Below, one piece after another: positions 43,326 through 54,990 of a DNA stretch of 64,000 nucleotides. The position numbers and the translations under genes are program-made. Under the pieces are notes generated by a model, which saw nothing but the letters and a program-made list of their open reading frames with translations, did not search any database and was not told where the DNA came from. The stretch comes from Arthrobacter sunyaminii (GTDB taxonomy: Bacteria; Actinomycetota; Actinomycetes; Actinomycetales; Micrococcaceae), in assembly GCF_018866305.1 (NCBI RefSeq), contig NZ_CP076456.1, positions 1,674,001 through 1,738,000 of the forward strand, read 5' to 3'. The first letter of the stretch is position 1, and each line of letters begins with the position of its first letter.

Positions 43326-44056
43326 TACGAATCAGGCGCGGTGAGGACTACTACGCCCTGCCGGAGCTCGCCCGGCGTTACGACGCCGATACGCAGGGCC
43401 GCGCCGACCTGCCGTTTTATCTCGCCCTGGTCCGGGAGCTGACCCCTGCCTCGGTCGCCGATGTCGGCGCCGGCACCGGACTGTTCTGCAGCTTGCTGGC
43501 CGGATCCGGGATGACGCTGACGATCACGGGCGTGGAGCCGCAGCAAACCATGCTCGACATTGCCCGCCGGCAACCGCTCGCCGACCGGGTCCAATGGGTC
43601 CAAGGCACGGCTGCGGACCTGCCCACAGCATTTTTCGACCTCGTCTTCATGACCGGACATGTGGCCCAGTATTTCCTCGACGACGCCGCGTGGGCGGAGG
43701 TCCTGCGGCAGATTGTTCGGTCCCTGGTGCCCGGCGGACGGGTGGCCTTCGAGATTCGCAACGCCGCCGTCGAGGCATGGCGCCAATGGAATGACGACAA
43801 ACCCCGTCCCATGGCTGGCGGGTCAGTCCGTCAAAACACCACCGTGACCGGTGACCTTGTTACCCACATGGACGAATGGACCATCGGCGACCGGACCTAC
43901 ACCACGCGCGAAACCCTCCGGTTCCCGGACGATGCCGCAATTCTCCGGGGACTCGATGCCGCCGGGCTGAAGATAGAACGTTTCTGGGGCAACTGGGACG
44001 GTTCTGCGGCCACTGAGGATAGCCCCGAACGGATCATCATGGCGCGGACTGTCTGA
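43322..44056 (+). CDS. Class I SAM-dependent methyltransferase
   Basis: A SAM-binding methyltransferase. VADVGAGTGLFCSLLA is motif I, TITGVEPQQTML motif II, and DLVFMTGHVAQYFLDD with LVPGGRVAFEIRN the later core strands; a variable C-terminus follows. The substrate is unknown. The start is unclear: the frame has no ATG or GTG near the domain. CTG at 43322 overlaps the previous stop (CTGA) and gives a normal-length protein. A TTG at 43232 would add 30 residues inside the membrane-protein gene. Confidence 0.75.
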   Translation: MIRIRRGEDYYALPELARRYDADTQGRADLPFYLALVRELTPASVADVGAGTGLFCSLLAGSGMTLTITGVEPQQTMLDIARRQPLADRVQWVQGTAADLPTAFFDLVFMTGHVAQYFLDDAAWAEVLRQIVRSLVPGGRVAFEIRNAAVEAWRQWNDDKPRPMAGGSVRQNTTVTGDLVTHMDEWTIGDRTYTTRETLRFPDDAAILRGLDAAGLKIERFWGNWDGSAATEDSPERIIMARTV

Positions 44057-44057
44057 T

Positions 44058-44135
44058 CGGGATTCCGCGGCCGTTTCGGGAAATCGCTGCCACGGCGGAC
44101 CGGCAGTAATTTCCCAAAATAGCTGCGGAATCCCG
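44058..44135. terminator. Large imperfect hairpin
   Basis: The outer arms CGGGATTCCGC (44058-44068) and GCGGAATCCCG (44125-44135) pair perfectly, and the inner arms GGGAAAT (44078-44084) and ATTTCCC (44109-44115) extend the stem. It begins 2 bp after the methyltransferase stop. No T-tract, so termination is probable rather than certain. Confidence 0.6.
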
Positions 44136-44291
44136 AAGCGGAGGGATTTCCGCCTCCAGCCGGGTGCTTCCAGCCGGGTGTCGTCGCTGACGCCGGGCGC
44201 CCGCCGGAATCCCGTTTCGGCCGAAGACCCCAGGCTCATTAGAATGGATCGGTTCCCGCCCCGCCCAACGTTCAGAAATGTGGAGTCTGCC

Positions 44292-44999
44292 TTGTCCCGA
44301 GGAAAACATCATCCGCCGCGGCCCAAACCGGCCAACAGCGAAGGGATGCTGATTGCCAATGACCTGAAAAAGGACCGCGGCTGGACGGACACGCAGATCA
44401 AGACCTTCCTGCCGGAGCCGGACCAGACCGCGCGCAATCCGTTTTCCCGCAAGGCGGCACCCATGAAGCTCTACGCGCTGGAACGCGTCGAGGCCATCGA
44501 AGCCACGCCCGAATATCAAAAAGCCCGGGAAGCATCACGGACCCGGCAGATTGCCGCCCGCACCCGAGCGCTGGCGAAAAAGAAGGAAGCCGTTGCGGCG
44601 GCGCAGGCGCTGGAACTGACCATTGTTCCGGAGCCTTGGCAGGAGATGCAGGACAAAGCCATTGCCCACTTCAACAGCAGGCTCCGGCGCAGCCAGTCCC
44701 CGGCCAGCCGCAACACCTCCAAGGCGAGGCTGGACCGGCTGACCGTAAACTATCTGCGGCACAAGCAGACCTCCTATGAGGAGGAGCTCAAGGAATTCAA
44801 GGGTGTCGTGGGTGTGGGCGAGGCTTACCTCGTCGTCCGCAACCGGATCCTGGACCTGATCGCGGACACCTACCCTCAGCTGCGCGACGAGTGCGAGCGG
44901 CAGAAGTTCGAAGCTCCTGAGCTGCCCGACGGCGTGTATCTGCCGGACAGCCTGCAACTCTCGGAGCGCGTGCCACTGTTGGACGCGGTCACGCGCTAA
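44292..44999 (+). CDS. Hypothetical basic helical protein with N-terminal MerR-like segment
   Basis: From TTG 44292 (GGAG 6 nt ahead) the protein has 235 residues. Residues 19-60 read MLIANDLKKDRGWTDTQIKTFLPEPD…MKLYALERVEAIEATPEYQ. This pattern, GWTxxxIxxFLxxPD…P-M-x-LYxxxRVxxIE, looks like a small helix-turn-helix that reads a key residue in an LY-x-x-x-R-V segment, as in some plasmid/phage excisionase-like proteins. A long charged helix rich in Ala, Arg and Lys follows, and the C-terminal half is helical. Function unknown; nucleic-acid binding is inferred. Confidence 0.65.
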   Translation: MSRGKHHPPRPKPANSEGMLIANDLKKDRGWTDTQIKTFLPEPDQTARNPFSRKAAPMKLYALERVEAIEATPEYQKAREASRTRQIAARTRALAKKKEAVAAAQALELTIVPEPWQEMQDKAIAHFNSRLRRSQSPASRNTSKARLDRLTVNYLRHKQTSYEEELKEFKGVVGVGEAYLVVRNRILDLIADTYPQLRDECERQKFEAPELPDGVYLPDSLQLSERVPLLDAVTR

Positions 45000-45056
45000 G
45001 CGGAAAGCAGGCTTACCATTTAGTCCCGAGCCGCCCTCCTCGGTAACCTGAGAAGG

Positions 45057-47612
<2,556 letters not shown>

Positions 47613-47698
47613 GGCGCGGGGGCAGGACAAGGCAGGACAAAGGCGCGGGCGTGCCCGGCCACTGAGTCAGGCGGAGGGGACCCGGGTTAGGCTGTGAC

Positions 47699-48265
47699 GT
47701 GCTTACCGAACCGCAGGATTTCCCTGCCATCACCCTGTTCCAGAACACCACGCTGACACTGGTGTCTGACGCCGACGCTCCCGCTCTCGCAGCTGCCTAC
47801 CAGCGGAACCGGAACTATCTGGCGCCGTGGGAACCGCTGCGCCCGGACGCCTTCTTCACCGGGGATGGCCAGCGCTCCATCATCGACGCCAAGCTGGCGC
47901 TGTTTCAGGCGGGGAGTGAAGTGCCCTGGGTCCTTGCCGACGGTGAACGGATCATCGGAACCATCACACTGACCGGTATTGTCCGCGGACCGTTCCTCTC
48001 CGCGAATCTCGGCTACTGGATCGACGGGGAATACGCTGGACGGGGCCTTGGCACCGCGGCCGTGACCGCCGTCGTCGTAACGGCACGGGAACGTTTGGGC
48101 CTGCACCGGATCCAAGCCGCGACCCTGCTGCACAACGCCGCGTCACAGCGGATTCTGGACAAATCCGGGTTCGCGCAGATCGGTCTTGCTCCCCGATATC
48201 TGAAAATCGCCGGCCGATGGCAGGACCACCTTCTGTTTCAGCGGATCCTCGAGGCGGCCAAGTGA
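47699..48265 (+). CDS. GNAT acetyltransferase (RimJ/RimL-like)
   Basis: A 188-residue N-acetyltransferase. TLTGIVRGPFLSANLGYWIDGEYAGRGLGTAAV carries the β4 and acetyl-CoA pyrophosphate loop (G-x-G-T), and LHRIQAATLLHNAASQRILDKSGF is the RimJ/RimL-type end. GTG 47699 is the start. It overlaps the next GNAT gene by GTGA, so the two are coupled. Confidence 0.88.
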   Translation: MLTEPQDFPAITLFQNTTLTLVSDADAPALAAAYQRNRNYLAPWEPLRPDAFFTGDGQRSIIDAKLALFQAGSEVPWVLADGERIIGTITLTGIVRGPFLSANLGYWIDGEYAGRGLGTAAVTAVVVTARERLGLHRIQAATLLHNAASQRILDKSGFAQIGLAPRYLKIAGRWQDHLLFQRILEAAK

Positions 48266-48789
48266 TCCCGGCACTCCGGCCCGCATTGATCACCACGCCC
48301 CGCCTGGTGCTGGAACCGCTGGGTGTCCAGCACGCAGCGGAAATGGCTGACGTGCTCGCGGGGACGGCCCTTTACCGGTACATCGGCGGCGCGGCGCCGA
48401 CAGCGGAGGAACTGGCACGACGGTACGCCGCCCAAACCGTTGGCGGATCACCGGACAGGCGGGAGATCTGGCTGAACTGGATCATCCGGGACAACGGTGC
48501 GGCGTGCGGCTTTGTTCAAGCGACGGTGTCGCAGGAAACTGACGGGCCGACGTCGTATGTTGCGTGGGTGGTGGGCGAGCCGTTCCAAGGCAGGGGCACA
48601 GCCACGGCGGCAGCCCGGGCGATGCTGGGCTGGCTTCGGATCCACGCCCCCGGACCGGTCGCCGCCTTCATTCATCCCGAAAACCGTGCCTCAGCGGCCG
48701 TCGCACGGAAACTTGGGCTGGCAGCAAGCGGGCTGATCGATGAGGACGGCGAGGAACGCTGGGACGACGGCGCAATGCGCACGCATTAA
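48262..48789 (+). CDS. GNAT acetyltransferase
   Basis: A 175-residue protein: ALITTPRLVLEPLGVQHAAEMADVL at the start, YVAWVVGEPFQGRGTATAAARAML with the acetyl-CoA loop (QGRGTA), and FIHPENRASAAVARKLGLAASG at the end, the standard GNAT C-terminus. GTG 48262 overlaps the preceding stop and is preferred to a longer frame. Substrate unknown. Confidence 0.88.
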   Translation: MIPALRPALITTPRLVLEPLGVQHAAEMADVLAGTALYRYIGGAAPTAEELARRYAAQTVGGSPDRREIWLNWIIRDNGAACGFVQATVSQETDGPTSYVAWVVGEPFQGRGTATAAARAMLGWLRIHAPGPVAAFIHPENRASAAVARKLGLAASGLIDEDGEERWDDGAMRTH

Positions 48790-48946
48790 TGGAGCCGGCA
48801 GAAAAGCGCACCATGTTCAGCAGGTCCAGCACCGTCATCCCAAAAAACACCAGCGACTTTTTTCGTTGCGCCTATTCCGGAATTGCACCTAAACCTGCAA
48901 GGGTGCCTGAGGGGGACAACGCACGCACTATGAGGAGCTGAACACA

Positions 48947-50743
48947 TTGCTGTTTCCATTGGCCCGACGGCGGGGTGCTGCCACCGCAGTCACCGCCGCC
49001 ATCGCACTGACATTTGTTTCAATGACCCCGGCTGCAGCCAAGCCCCCGCACCACGGCGGCAAGGACCAGACAACCTCCGTCACGGTCCTGGGCACTTCGG
49101 ACCTGCACGGCTACATCGAGAACTGGGATTACTTCAAGGACGGCGAATACGATGACGCCGCCTCCAACGACGTCGGACTGGCCAAGATCTCCACCCTCGT
49201 GGACACAGTCCGGGCTGACCGGGGCAGTGCCTCCACACTGCTGATCGACGCCGGTGACACCATCCAGGGCACCTCGCTGACGGATTACTTCGCCAACACG
49301 GAACCCATTACCGAAACCGGCGAAATCCACCCCATGGCTGCGGCCATGAACGCGATGGATTATGACGCAGCGGCGCTGGGCAACCACGAATTCAACTATG
49401 GACTTGATCTGCTGCGGAAGTTTGAAAGCCAGCTGGATTTCCCGCTGCTTGGCGCAAATGCAGTGGATGCAACGTCCGGGAAGCCGGCATTCACCCCGTA
49501 CATCATCAAAACGGTGAAGACCAAGGGCAACAAACCCGTGAAGGTCGGCATCTTGGGTCTCACCAACCCCGGGGTGGCCATTTGGGACAAAAATAACGTC
49601 GACGGGAAGCTCAAGTTCCCGGGCATCGTGGAGCAGGCACAGAAGTACGTGCCGCAAATGAAGGCACGCGGAGCGGACGTTGTGGTGGTCAGTGCCCACT
49701 CCGGAACGTCGGGGACCTCCTCCTACGGGCCCGAGCTGCCGCTGGAGAACGCCTCCACCCAGCTGGCTGAAACAGTGCCCGGCATCGACGCCGTCCTGGT
49801 GGGACACGCCCATCAGGAGATTCCGGAACGCTTCGTGACGAACAAGGTCACCGGTGACCAGGTGCTGTTGACCGAGCCGCTGAACTGGGGCATGCGCCTG
49901 TCCGTCATGGACTTTGAACTGAAGAAGGTGCGCGGCCAGTGGGACGTGGTATCGGCGTCGGCTTCGCTGCTGAACGCCAACACCGTTGAGGCGGATCCCG
50001 AAATCTCCAAGCTGGTGGCCGAACAGCACCAGCGGGTCATTGACTACGTCAATACGCCCATCGGCACCGCCACCGAATCCATGCCTGCGTCGGAGTCACG
50101 CTACCGCGACACAGCCGTCATGGATTTTGTGGGTTCGGTTCAGGCCTCTGCCGTGGACCGGGCGCTCGACGGCGGACCCAACGCCGATCTGCCGGTGCTG
50201 TCGCTGGTGGCGCCCTTCAGCCGCACCGCGGAAATCCCCGCCGGCCCGGTAACCATCCGCGATCTGGCCGGGCTGTATGTCTTCCCCAACACCCTCTTCG
50301 GTGTCGAGATGACGGGTGCGCAGATCAAGGAGTACCTGGAGTATTCGGCGAAGTACTTCGTCCAGACGGCGCCGGGCGCCCCGGTGGATCCGGCCACCCT
50401 GACCAACGCAGACGGCACTCCTGACTACAACTACGACATGATGTCCGGCGTTGACTATGACATCGACATCAGCCGCCCGGTGGGAGAGCGCATCGTCAAC
50501 CTGAGCTTCAACGGTGCTCCGGTGGATCCGGCGCAGCGGTTTGCCGTAGCCACCAACAACTACCGGCAGTCCGGCGGCGGCAACTTCCCGCACATCTCCA
50601 CGGCGCCCGTCCTGGTGAATCAGCAGACGGAAATCCGCCAGCTGCTCATCGACTACGTGGTGGCTCAGGGCACCGTTGACCCGGCGGACTTCGCCGAGAA
50701 CAACTGGCGCCTGGTGCGCGGCGGCGTGCCCGTCTTCGACTAA
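48947..50743 (+). CDS. Secreted 5'-nucleotidase / 2',3'-cyclic phosphodiesterase
   Basis: A 598-residue exported metallophosphatase. Signal peptide: basic start, hydrophobic VTAAIALTFVSM, cleavage near AAAKP at about 30. Metallophosphoesterase motifs are VLGTSDLHGYIE, LLIDAGDTIQGT, ALGNHEFNYG, VVVSAHSGT and VLVGHAHQE. The C-terminal 5'-nucleotidase domain includes VAPFSRTAEIPAGPVTIRDLAGLYVFPNTL and VATNNYRQSGGGNFP, with the stacking aromatic region. It probably releases phosphate from extracellular nucleotides. GAGGAG precedes TTG 48947. Confidence 0.93.
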   Translation: MLFPLARRRGAATAVTAAIALTFVSMTPAAAKPPHHGGKDQTTSVTVLGTSDLHGYIENWDYFKDGEYDDAASNDVGLAKISTLVDTVRADRGSASTLLIDAGDTIQGTSLTDYFANTEPITETGEIHPMAAAMNAMDYDAAALGNHEFNYGLDLLRKFESQLDFPLLGANAVDATSGKPAFTPYIIKTVKTKGNKPVKVGILGLTNPGVAIWDKNNVDGKLKFPGIVEQAQKYVPQMKARGADVVVVSAHSGTSGTSSYGPELPLENASTQLAETVPGIDAVLVGHAHQEIPERFVTNKVTGDQVLLTEPLNWGMRLSVMDFELKKVRGQWDVVSASASLLNANTVEADPEISKLVAEQHQRVIDYVNTPIGTATESMPASESRYRDTAVMDFVGSVQASAVDRALDGGPNADLPVLSLVAPFSRTAEIPAGPVTIRDLAGLYVFPNTLFGVEMTGAQIKEYLEYSAKYFVQTAPGAPVDPATLTNADGTPDYNYDMMSGVDYDIDISRPVGERIVNLSFNGAPVDPAQRFAVATNNYRQSGGGNFPHISTAPVLVNQQTEIRQLLIDYVVAQGTVDPADFAENNWRLVRGGVPVFD

Positions 50744-50763
50744 CCTGCCGGAAACCTTCTCTC

Positions 50764-51198
50764 TCAGCCGGCGTCGCTCTGCTCCAACCAGGATTTAAAC
50801 CGGGAGTACAGTTCAGGGGTGTCCTGCTCCACGGCAGCGGCGGTGGCGCCGGTCAGCCCCGACAGCCGGACACTAAACATGCATTCCCGTTCGCCCGTCG
50901 GTGTGATGAGGTACTCCAACTCACCGGCGGGCTCATCAGCAACCCTGTCATCCCACCGGGCGTCAATAGTCAGGACGAGCCGGTACGGGGCGTCGGCCTC
51001 CACGACGGATCCGACGATGAGGTTATTGCCGTCGGCGTACAGGGCATAGTCACTGCCCGGCTCCATGGTTCCGCGCAGACTGGAATCCCACATCCAGCTG
51101 CGCGGAACATTGGAGGCCGTCAGAGCGCGCCACACGTCCTCGGGCGGGCAGGCCAGGACCGTGGAATAAATGGTTTCTGTGGACGCGGCGGATGGCAT
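50764..51198 (-). CDS. SRPBCC (AHSA1-like) domain protein
   Basis: A 144-residue START-like protein: IYSTVLACPPEDVWRALTASNVPRSWMWDS, followed by GSVVEADAPYRLVLTIDARWDD and SVRLSGLTG… is the usual AHSA1/SRPBCC pattern with a hydrophobic ligand pocket. Function unknown. Its stop lies 20 bp beyond that of the convergent nucleotidase gene. Confidence 0.82.
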   Translation of the reverse strand: MPSAASTETIYSTVLACPPEDVWRALTASNVPRSWMWDSSLRGTMEPGSDYALYADGNNLIVGSVVEADAPYRLVLTIDARWDDRVADEPAGELEYLITPTGERECMFSVRLSGLTGATAAAVEQDTPELYSRFKSWLEQSDAG

Positions 51199-51370
51199 GG
51201 CGGCAACCTTTCCAAACAGTGAAGGGACCCCCCGAAGTACAGGGGGTCAGAATCGGAGACCGGAGGAAAGGAACGCAGTAACCTGACCGGGTGCGCCGAG
51301 ACTAAGCCAGGGGGCCGCCCGGCGCCAGCGCAGTATGCAGGATTGTTATGCCGGTGATTGCAGTTTTCCG

Positions 51371-51871
51371 CTAGTGCAGCAGATAGCCGTCGGTAAAGTT
51401 CTCGAGCGGCTCAACAATGGCCCTGTTGCCGGGAGTGGTGCCGACAATCCGGACCCGGGTACCCTTGGGCAGCGCCACTTTTCCTGTTTTTCCTATAGTT
51501 ATGGCATAAACAATCCGGCCTGCCTCGATTTCGACCCGGCCTTCCATATTAATTCTCCCGTGGTCGAGGCTCGTAAGCGGCTTGGTGACAGTGCCTTGCC
51601 TTCCCAGATAGGAAGAGACTTCCGCCGCCCCCAGATACCTTTTACTGATGCGGGCCGAGGCCCAGAGATGTACGACAATGGCAGCAAGCAAACCGACAAT
51701 GACGCCGGCGACGGCGGACCGTGTTGGCGCGCCAGCCATGAAACCGACGATGCTGAACGGCAGGGTGGTCCACCACCATGAGGGCGGGTAATAGCCGTGG
51801 CCCTTTATGATGTTGCTGAGAAGGACCCACATTCCGAGCCCCCACGCCACGGGGAAAATGGCCCAGATCAT
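51371..51871 (-). CDS. NfeD-like membrane protein
   Basis: A 166-residue protein with about three hydrophobic segments at the N-terminus (to about 75) and a C-terminal OB-fold-like part (YLGRQGTVTKPLTSLDHGRINMEGRVEI…GTRVRIVGTTPGNRAIVEPL). LGRxGxVxxPLxPxGxIxIxGxxxEA is the NfeD soluble-domain pattern. Its partner is often a stomatin-like protein, not found here. Coupled by ATGA to the next gene upstream on this strand. Confidence 0.75.
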   Translation of the reverse strand: MIWAIFPVAWGLGMWVLLSNIIKGHGYYPPSWWWTTLPFSIVGFMAGAPTRSAVAGVIVGLLAAIVVHLWASARISKRYLGAAEVSSYLGRQGTVTKPLTSLDHGRINMEGRVEIEAGRIVYAITIGKTGKVALPKGTRVRIVGTTPGNRAIVEPLENFTDGYLLH

Positions 51872-52401
51872 TGGTTGTCCTCCGGTGTTTGCGAGCTGTG
51901 TTCCGGGCGGTGAGGAGAGGCGGGGCCGGTAAATGACGTCAGGAGGGCCGGCGGGGCGGCAATCAGGACTTCGCCGCCGTCGCGGTGAAAGGATGCCACG
52001 CCCCAGCCGGGGTTGAACCGGAACAGGGATTCGGAAAATGAGGCCTTGCGCATCCCCGCGAAATCGGAGGTTCGCACCACCAGCGGGTCATTGTCGGCCC
52101 GTGTGCCGCCGGACAGAGGCTGCAGGGTCAACCAATCCGGATACGGAGTTGCGAGTGCACGCGCCCACCGCGGCCGGGAGAACGCAGCAGCGGGCGCCAG
52201 GACCCGGCATTCACACTGGTTCCTTGCCGCATAACGGCGCCGGGTCCGGCGCTCCCGGCGGATGTGCATCAGTGCCAAGACGAAACAGTACGCACAAAAC
52301 ACCCAGGCTGCGGTTTCATTGCCGCGGACAATCAACACCACACCCGCAGCGGCTGTAAACAGCAGCACAACGGCGGCATCGCGCTGCGTGGACTGTTTCA
52401 T
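51868..52401 (-). CDS. Membrane-anchored hypothetical protein
   Basis: A 177-residue product with two hydrophobic segments (AAVVLLFTAAAGVVLIV and WVFCAYCFVLALMHI) followed by a basic patch and a ~120-residue soluble domain. I recognise no family. It overlaps the NfeD-like gene (ATGA, 51868) and the GNAT gene upstream (52398-52401), forming a three-gene leftward unit. Confidence 0.65.
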   Translation of the reverse strand: MKQSTQRDAAVVLLFTAAAGVVLIVRGNETAAWVFCAYCFVLALMHIRRERRTRRRYAARNQCECRVLAPAAAFSRPRWARALATPYPDWLTLQPLSGGTRADNDPLVVRTSDFAGMRKASFSESLFRFNPGWGVASFHRDGGEVLIAAPPALLTSFTGPASPHRPEHSSQTPEDNQ

Positions 52402-52829
52402 GCATCGAACCGGACGAATGCCCGCAGCGGCAATCCGCTTCCGGCGTCACCGCCTGCCTGCCGGTAGCCCAGAGATTCGTAGAATGCCTTCTGGCCGGGC
52501 TCAGTGTCCGTGAGCAACACCTTTTGCCGCACATGGGCGTACGGTGCCAGGACAAATTCGACCAGGCGCCTGCCCAGTCCGGTTCGCTGGTGCCGGGGAT
52601 CAACGAGGACGTCCTGCAGGTAACAAATCGAGTGACCGTCTGAAATGATCCGGGCCAGGCCCACCAAGTCATCGCCGTCGCGGGCGGCCGCCAGCAGTGT
52701 GGAACCCGCGAGGGCAGCGGCCAGGTTGCCCGGGTCCTTGGTGTAGGCACTCCAGCCCACCGAGTCGTACAGCCGCACGACGTCGTTCAGCGGCAGATCG
52801 GGTCCGGCGGCGTATTCGAGTCTGGGCAC
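52398..52829 (-). CDS. GNAT acetyltransferase
   Basis: A 143-residue protein: VVRLYDSVGWSAYTKDP at the start, LVGLARIISDGHSICYLQDVLVDPRHQRTGLGRRLVEFVL with the acetyl-CoA loop (RTGLGRRL), and AFYESLGYRQ at the end. It is first gene of a three-gene minus-strand unit. Confidence 0.88.
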   Translation of the reverse strand: MPRLEYAAGPDLPLNDVVRLYDSVGWSAYTKDPGNLAAALAGSTLLAAARDGDDLVGLARIISDGHSICYLQDVLVDPRHQRTGLGRRLVEFVLAPYAHVRQKVLLTDTEPGQKAFYESLGYRQAGGDAGSGLPLRAFVRFDA

Positions 52830-53061
52830 GGCAACAGCCTATCTGTACACCGGAGCTAAAGGCCATGGAATTCCACCTGTAACCCGCATTGTCTCTCCAC
52901 TACAGGGTTCGCGACATTTTAGAAAGGGGTCCAATGGATATTTCCTTTCATTTCTCCTAAATAGCCAATCGCTGTGGATGTTGTTTCCGCGCTAATTCAA
53001 ACGGGCCTTACCTTTATCCCATCACACTTCCACCCGTGAAGTTTTGTTCTAAGGGGATCAC
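52830..53061. promoter_or_regulatory. AT-rich promoter region of the M6 protease gene
   Basis: This 232-bp divergent region is distinctly AT-richer than its surroundings (for example ATATTTCCTTTCATTTCTCC around 52938). It should carry the promoter of the protease and of the minus-strand GNAT gene. AAGGGGATCAC at 53052-53062 provides the ribosome-binding site of the protease. Confidence 0.5.
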
Positions 53062-54888
53062 TTGATTCGTCGAAACAAGCGCAGGAATGCGCGGAAGGCA
53101 GCCGTGCTGGCCGTCAGCAGCGTCCTTTTGCTCTCGCCCTTGGCTGCTGTGGCAGCTCCGCCTTCCCAGCCGGATGCAGGGGACGGCGGGACCTTTGCCG
53201 GAGCCCCGGGAGCCAACGGCAGTCCCGGGAAAATCGATGACCGTCCCGATGCCGCCGCAGACGAACGGCGTGCCCTGAATCAGCAGGCAGTGGAAAAGGT
53301 GGTCCGCGGCGAAGCTCCGGTCCAGAACCGCGGCGGCTCCAAGGCCGTCCAGGTGGCCCCGGGGCAGTGGGCGGAGTACGGACTGGAAGACAGCGACCAG
53401 ATCCTGTCCTTCCTGATTGAGTTCGGTGACCAGGTGGACCCGCGGTTCCCGGATTCCGCTCCCGGGCCGCTGCATAACCAGATCCCGCAGCCCAACCGCA
53501 GCGCGGACAACTCCACCTATTGGCTCCCGGAGTTCGACCGCGAGCATTACATGGACATGTTCTTCAACCCGCAGGGCGAATCCCTGAAGACCCTGTATGA
53601 GGAGATGTCCAGCGGCCGCTACACAGTGGACGGTGACGTCAGCGACTGGGTGACCGTGCCCTACAACACCGCGAGTTACGGCCAGACCGAATCCCAGGCG
53701 GACATGACGCGCTTTGTGCAGGATGCCGCTGATGCCTGGTACGACGGGCAGATTGCTGCCGGCAAGAGCGCCGCGGACATCGACGCCTATCTGGCCGGCT
53801 TCGACCAGTGGGACCGCTACGACTACAACAAGAACGGCAACTTCGATGAGCCGGACGGCTACATTGACCACTTCCAGGCTATCCACGCCGGCGAGGGTGA
53901 AGAAGCCGGGGCGGCGGAATCCACCATATGGTCGCACCGCTGGTCCGTGGGTCAGGCCGGCAGGGGAACTCAAGGTCCCGCTGCCAATCCCTATGGCGGC
54001 ATCCGGATCGGGGACTCCAAGGTGTGGATCCGCGATTACACCACCGAACCGGAAAACGGCGGCCTGGGTGTTTTCGCCCACGAATACGGCCACGACCTTG
54101 GCCTGCCCGATCTATACGACACCGCAGGCGGGGACAACGGAACCGGCTTCTGGACCCTCATGAGCTCCGGCTCCTGGCTCGGACGCGGTGAAGACTCCAT
54201 TGGTTCCACCCCCAACCACATGGGTGCCTGGGAAAAGCTGCAGATGGGCTGGCTCGACTACGATGTTGCCGCCGCGGGCGAGAAATCCACACACATGCTC
54301 GGCCCGTCCTACCACGCCACCAAGAAACAGCAGGCCGTGGTGGTTACCCTCCCGCGGGACGCCAACGGCAACGGACGGTACTACATCGCGGAGAACCGCC
54401 AGTACGTCGGGTATGACGCCACCTTGGAGACCGGGCCCTACAACTTCGGCTGGGCACTCAGCTCTCCGGACCGGGTGGAGCACTTCCCGTACCAAAACGG
54501 ACTCCTGGTGACCTACTGGAACGCCGGGCAGCGCAACAACAACACGAGCCAGCATCCCGGTGCCGGCCTCGTTCTCCCGGTGGACGCACGGCCTCAGGCG
54601 CTGAAATTCTCCGACGGCGTTGTGGCCCGCAACCGCATCCAGAGCTTTGATGCAACGTTCGGCAAGGAAGCCACGGATCCGATTCTGCTGCACCGCGAAA
54701 CGGCGGCCGGGATGAAAACGCTGAACGTACCGTCGCGGCCAGGCGTCGCCGTGTTCAACGACAGCAACCCGAACGCGTACTATGACCCGGCAAATCCGCA
54801 GGGCAGCGTTGTGGTGGCCGGAACCGGAACCACCATCAAGGTGGTCCAGAGCAATCCCAAGGGAATGATGACCATAAAGGTCAACTAA
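53062..54888 (+). CDS. Secreted M6-family (immune inhibitor A-like) metalloprotease
   Basis: A 608-residue secreted protein. Signal peptide: RRNKRRNARKAAVLAVSSVLLLS…AAVAAPP with a likely cut near residue 33. A propeptide follows, with LSFLIEFGDQVD. The zinc motif HEYGHDLGLPDLYD (His340, Glu341, His344, with Asp as the third M6 ligand) and FWTLMSSGSWLG, which gives the Met-turn, are intact. It resembles InhA-type proteases, which degrade host or environmental proteins. Start is TTG 53062. Monocistronic, closed by the terminator at 54950. Confidence 0.92.
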   Translation: MIRRNKRRNARKAAVLAVSSVLLLSPLAAVAAPPSQPDAGDGGTFAGAPGANGSPGKIDDRPDAAADERRALNQQAVEKVVRGEAPVQNRGGSKAVQVAPGQWAEYGLEDSDQILSFLIEFGDQVDPRFPDSAPGPLHNQIPQPNRSADNSTYWLPEFDREHYMDMFFNPQGESLKTLYEEMSSGRYTVDGDVSDWVTVPYNTASYGQTESQADMTRFVQDAADAWYDGQIAAGKSAADIDAYLAGFDQWDRYDYNKNGNFDEPDGYIDHFQAIHAGEGEEAGAAESTIWSHRWSVGQAGRGTQGPAANPYGGIRIGDSKVWIRDYTTEPENGGLGVFAHEYGHDLGLPDLYDTAGGDNGTGFWTLMSSGSWLGRGEDSIGSTPNHMGAWEKLQMGWLDYDVAAAGEKSTHMLGPSYHATKKQQAVVVTLPRDANGNGRYYIAENRQYVGYDATLETGPYNFGWALSSPDRVEHFPYQNGLLVTYWNAGQRNNNTSQHPGAGLVLPVDARPQALKFSDGVVARNRIQSFDATFGKEATDPILLHRETAAGMKTLNVPSRPGVAVFNDSNPNAYYDPANPQGSVVVAGTGTTIKVVQSNPKGMMTIKVN

Positions 54889-54949
54889 CTGCCGGCACGC
54901 CGAGCCCCGCGGCCCCGTCCGCTGAGCTCGTCTTGCGGCACTAATACAG

Positions 54950-54979
54950 CAGGGACCGGAGGTTTTCCTCCGGTCCCTG
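54950..54979. terminator. Bidirectional terminator
   Basis: A perfect 13-bp stem, CAGGGACCGGAGG (54950-54962), loop TTTT, and its complement (54967-54979), followed by TTGTCTT. It separates the protease from the convergent rnd gene (stop at 54991) and can serve both. Confidence 0.88.
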
Positions 54980-54990
54980 TTGTCTTCGCC

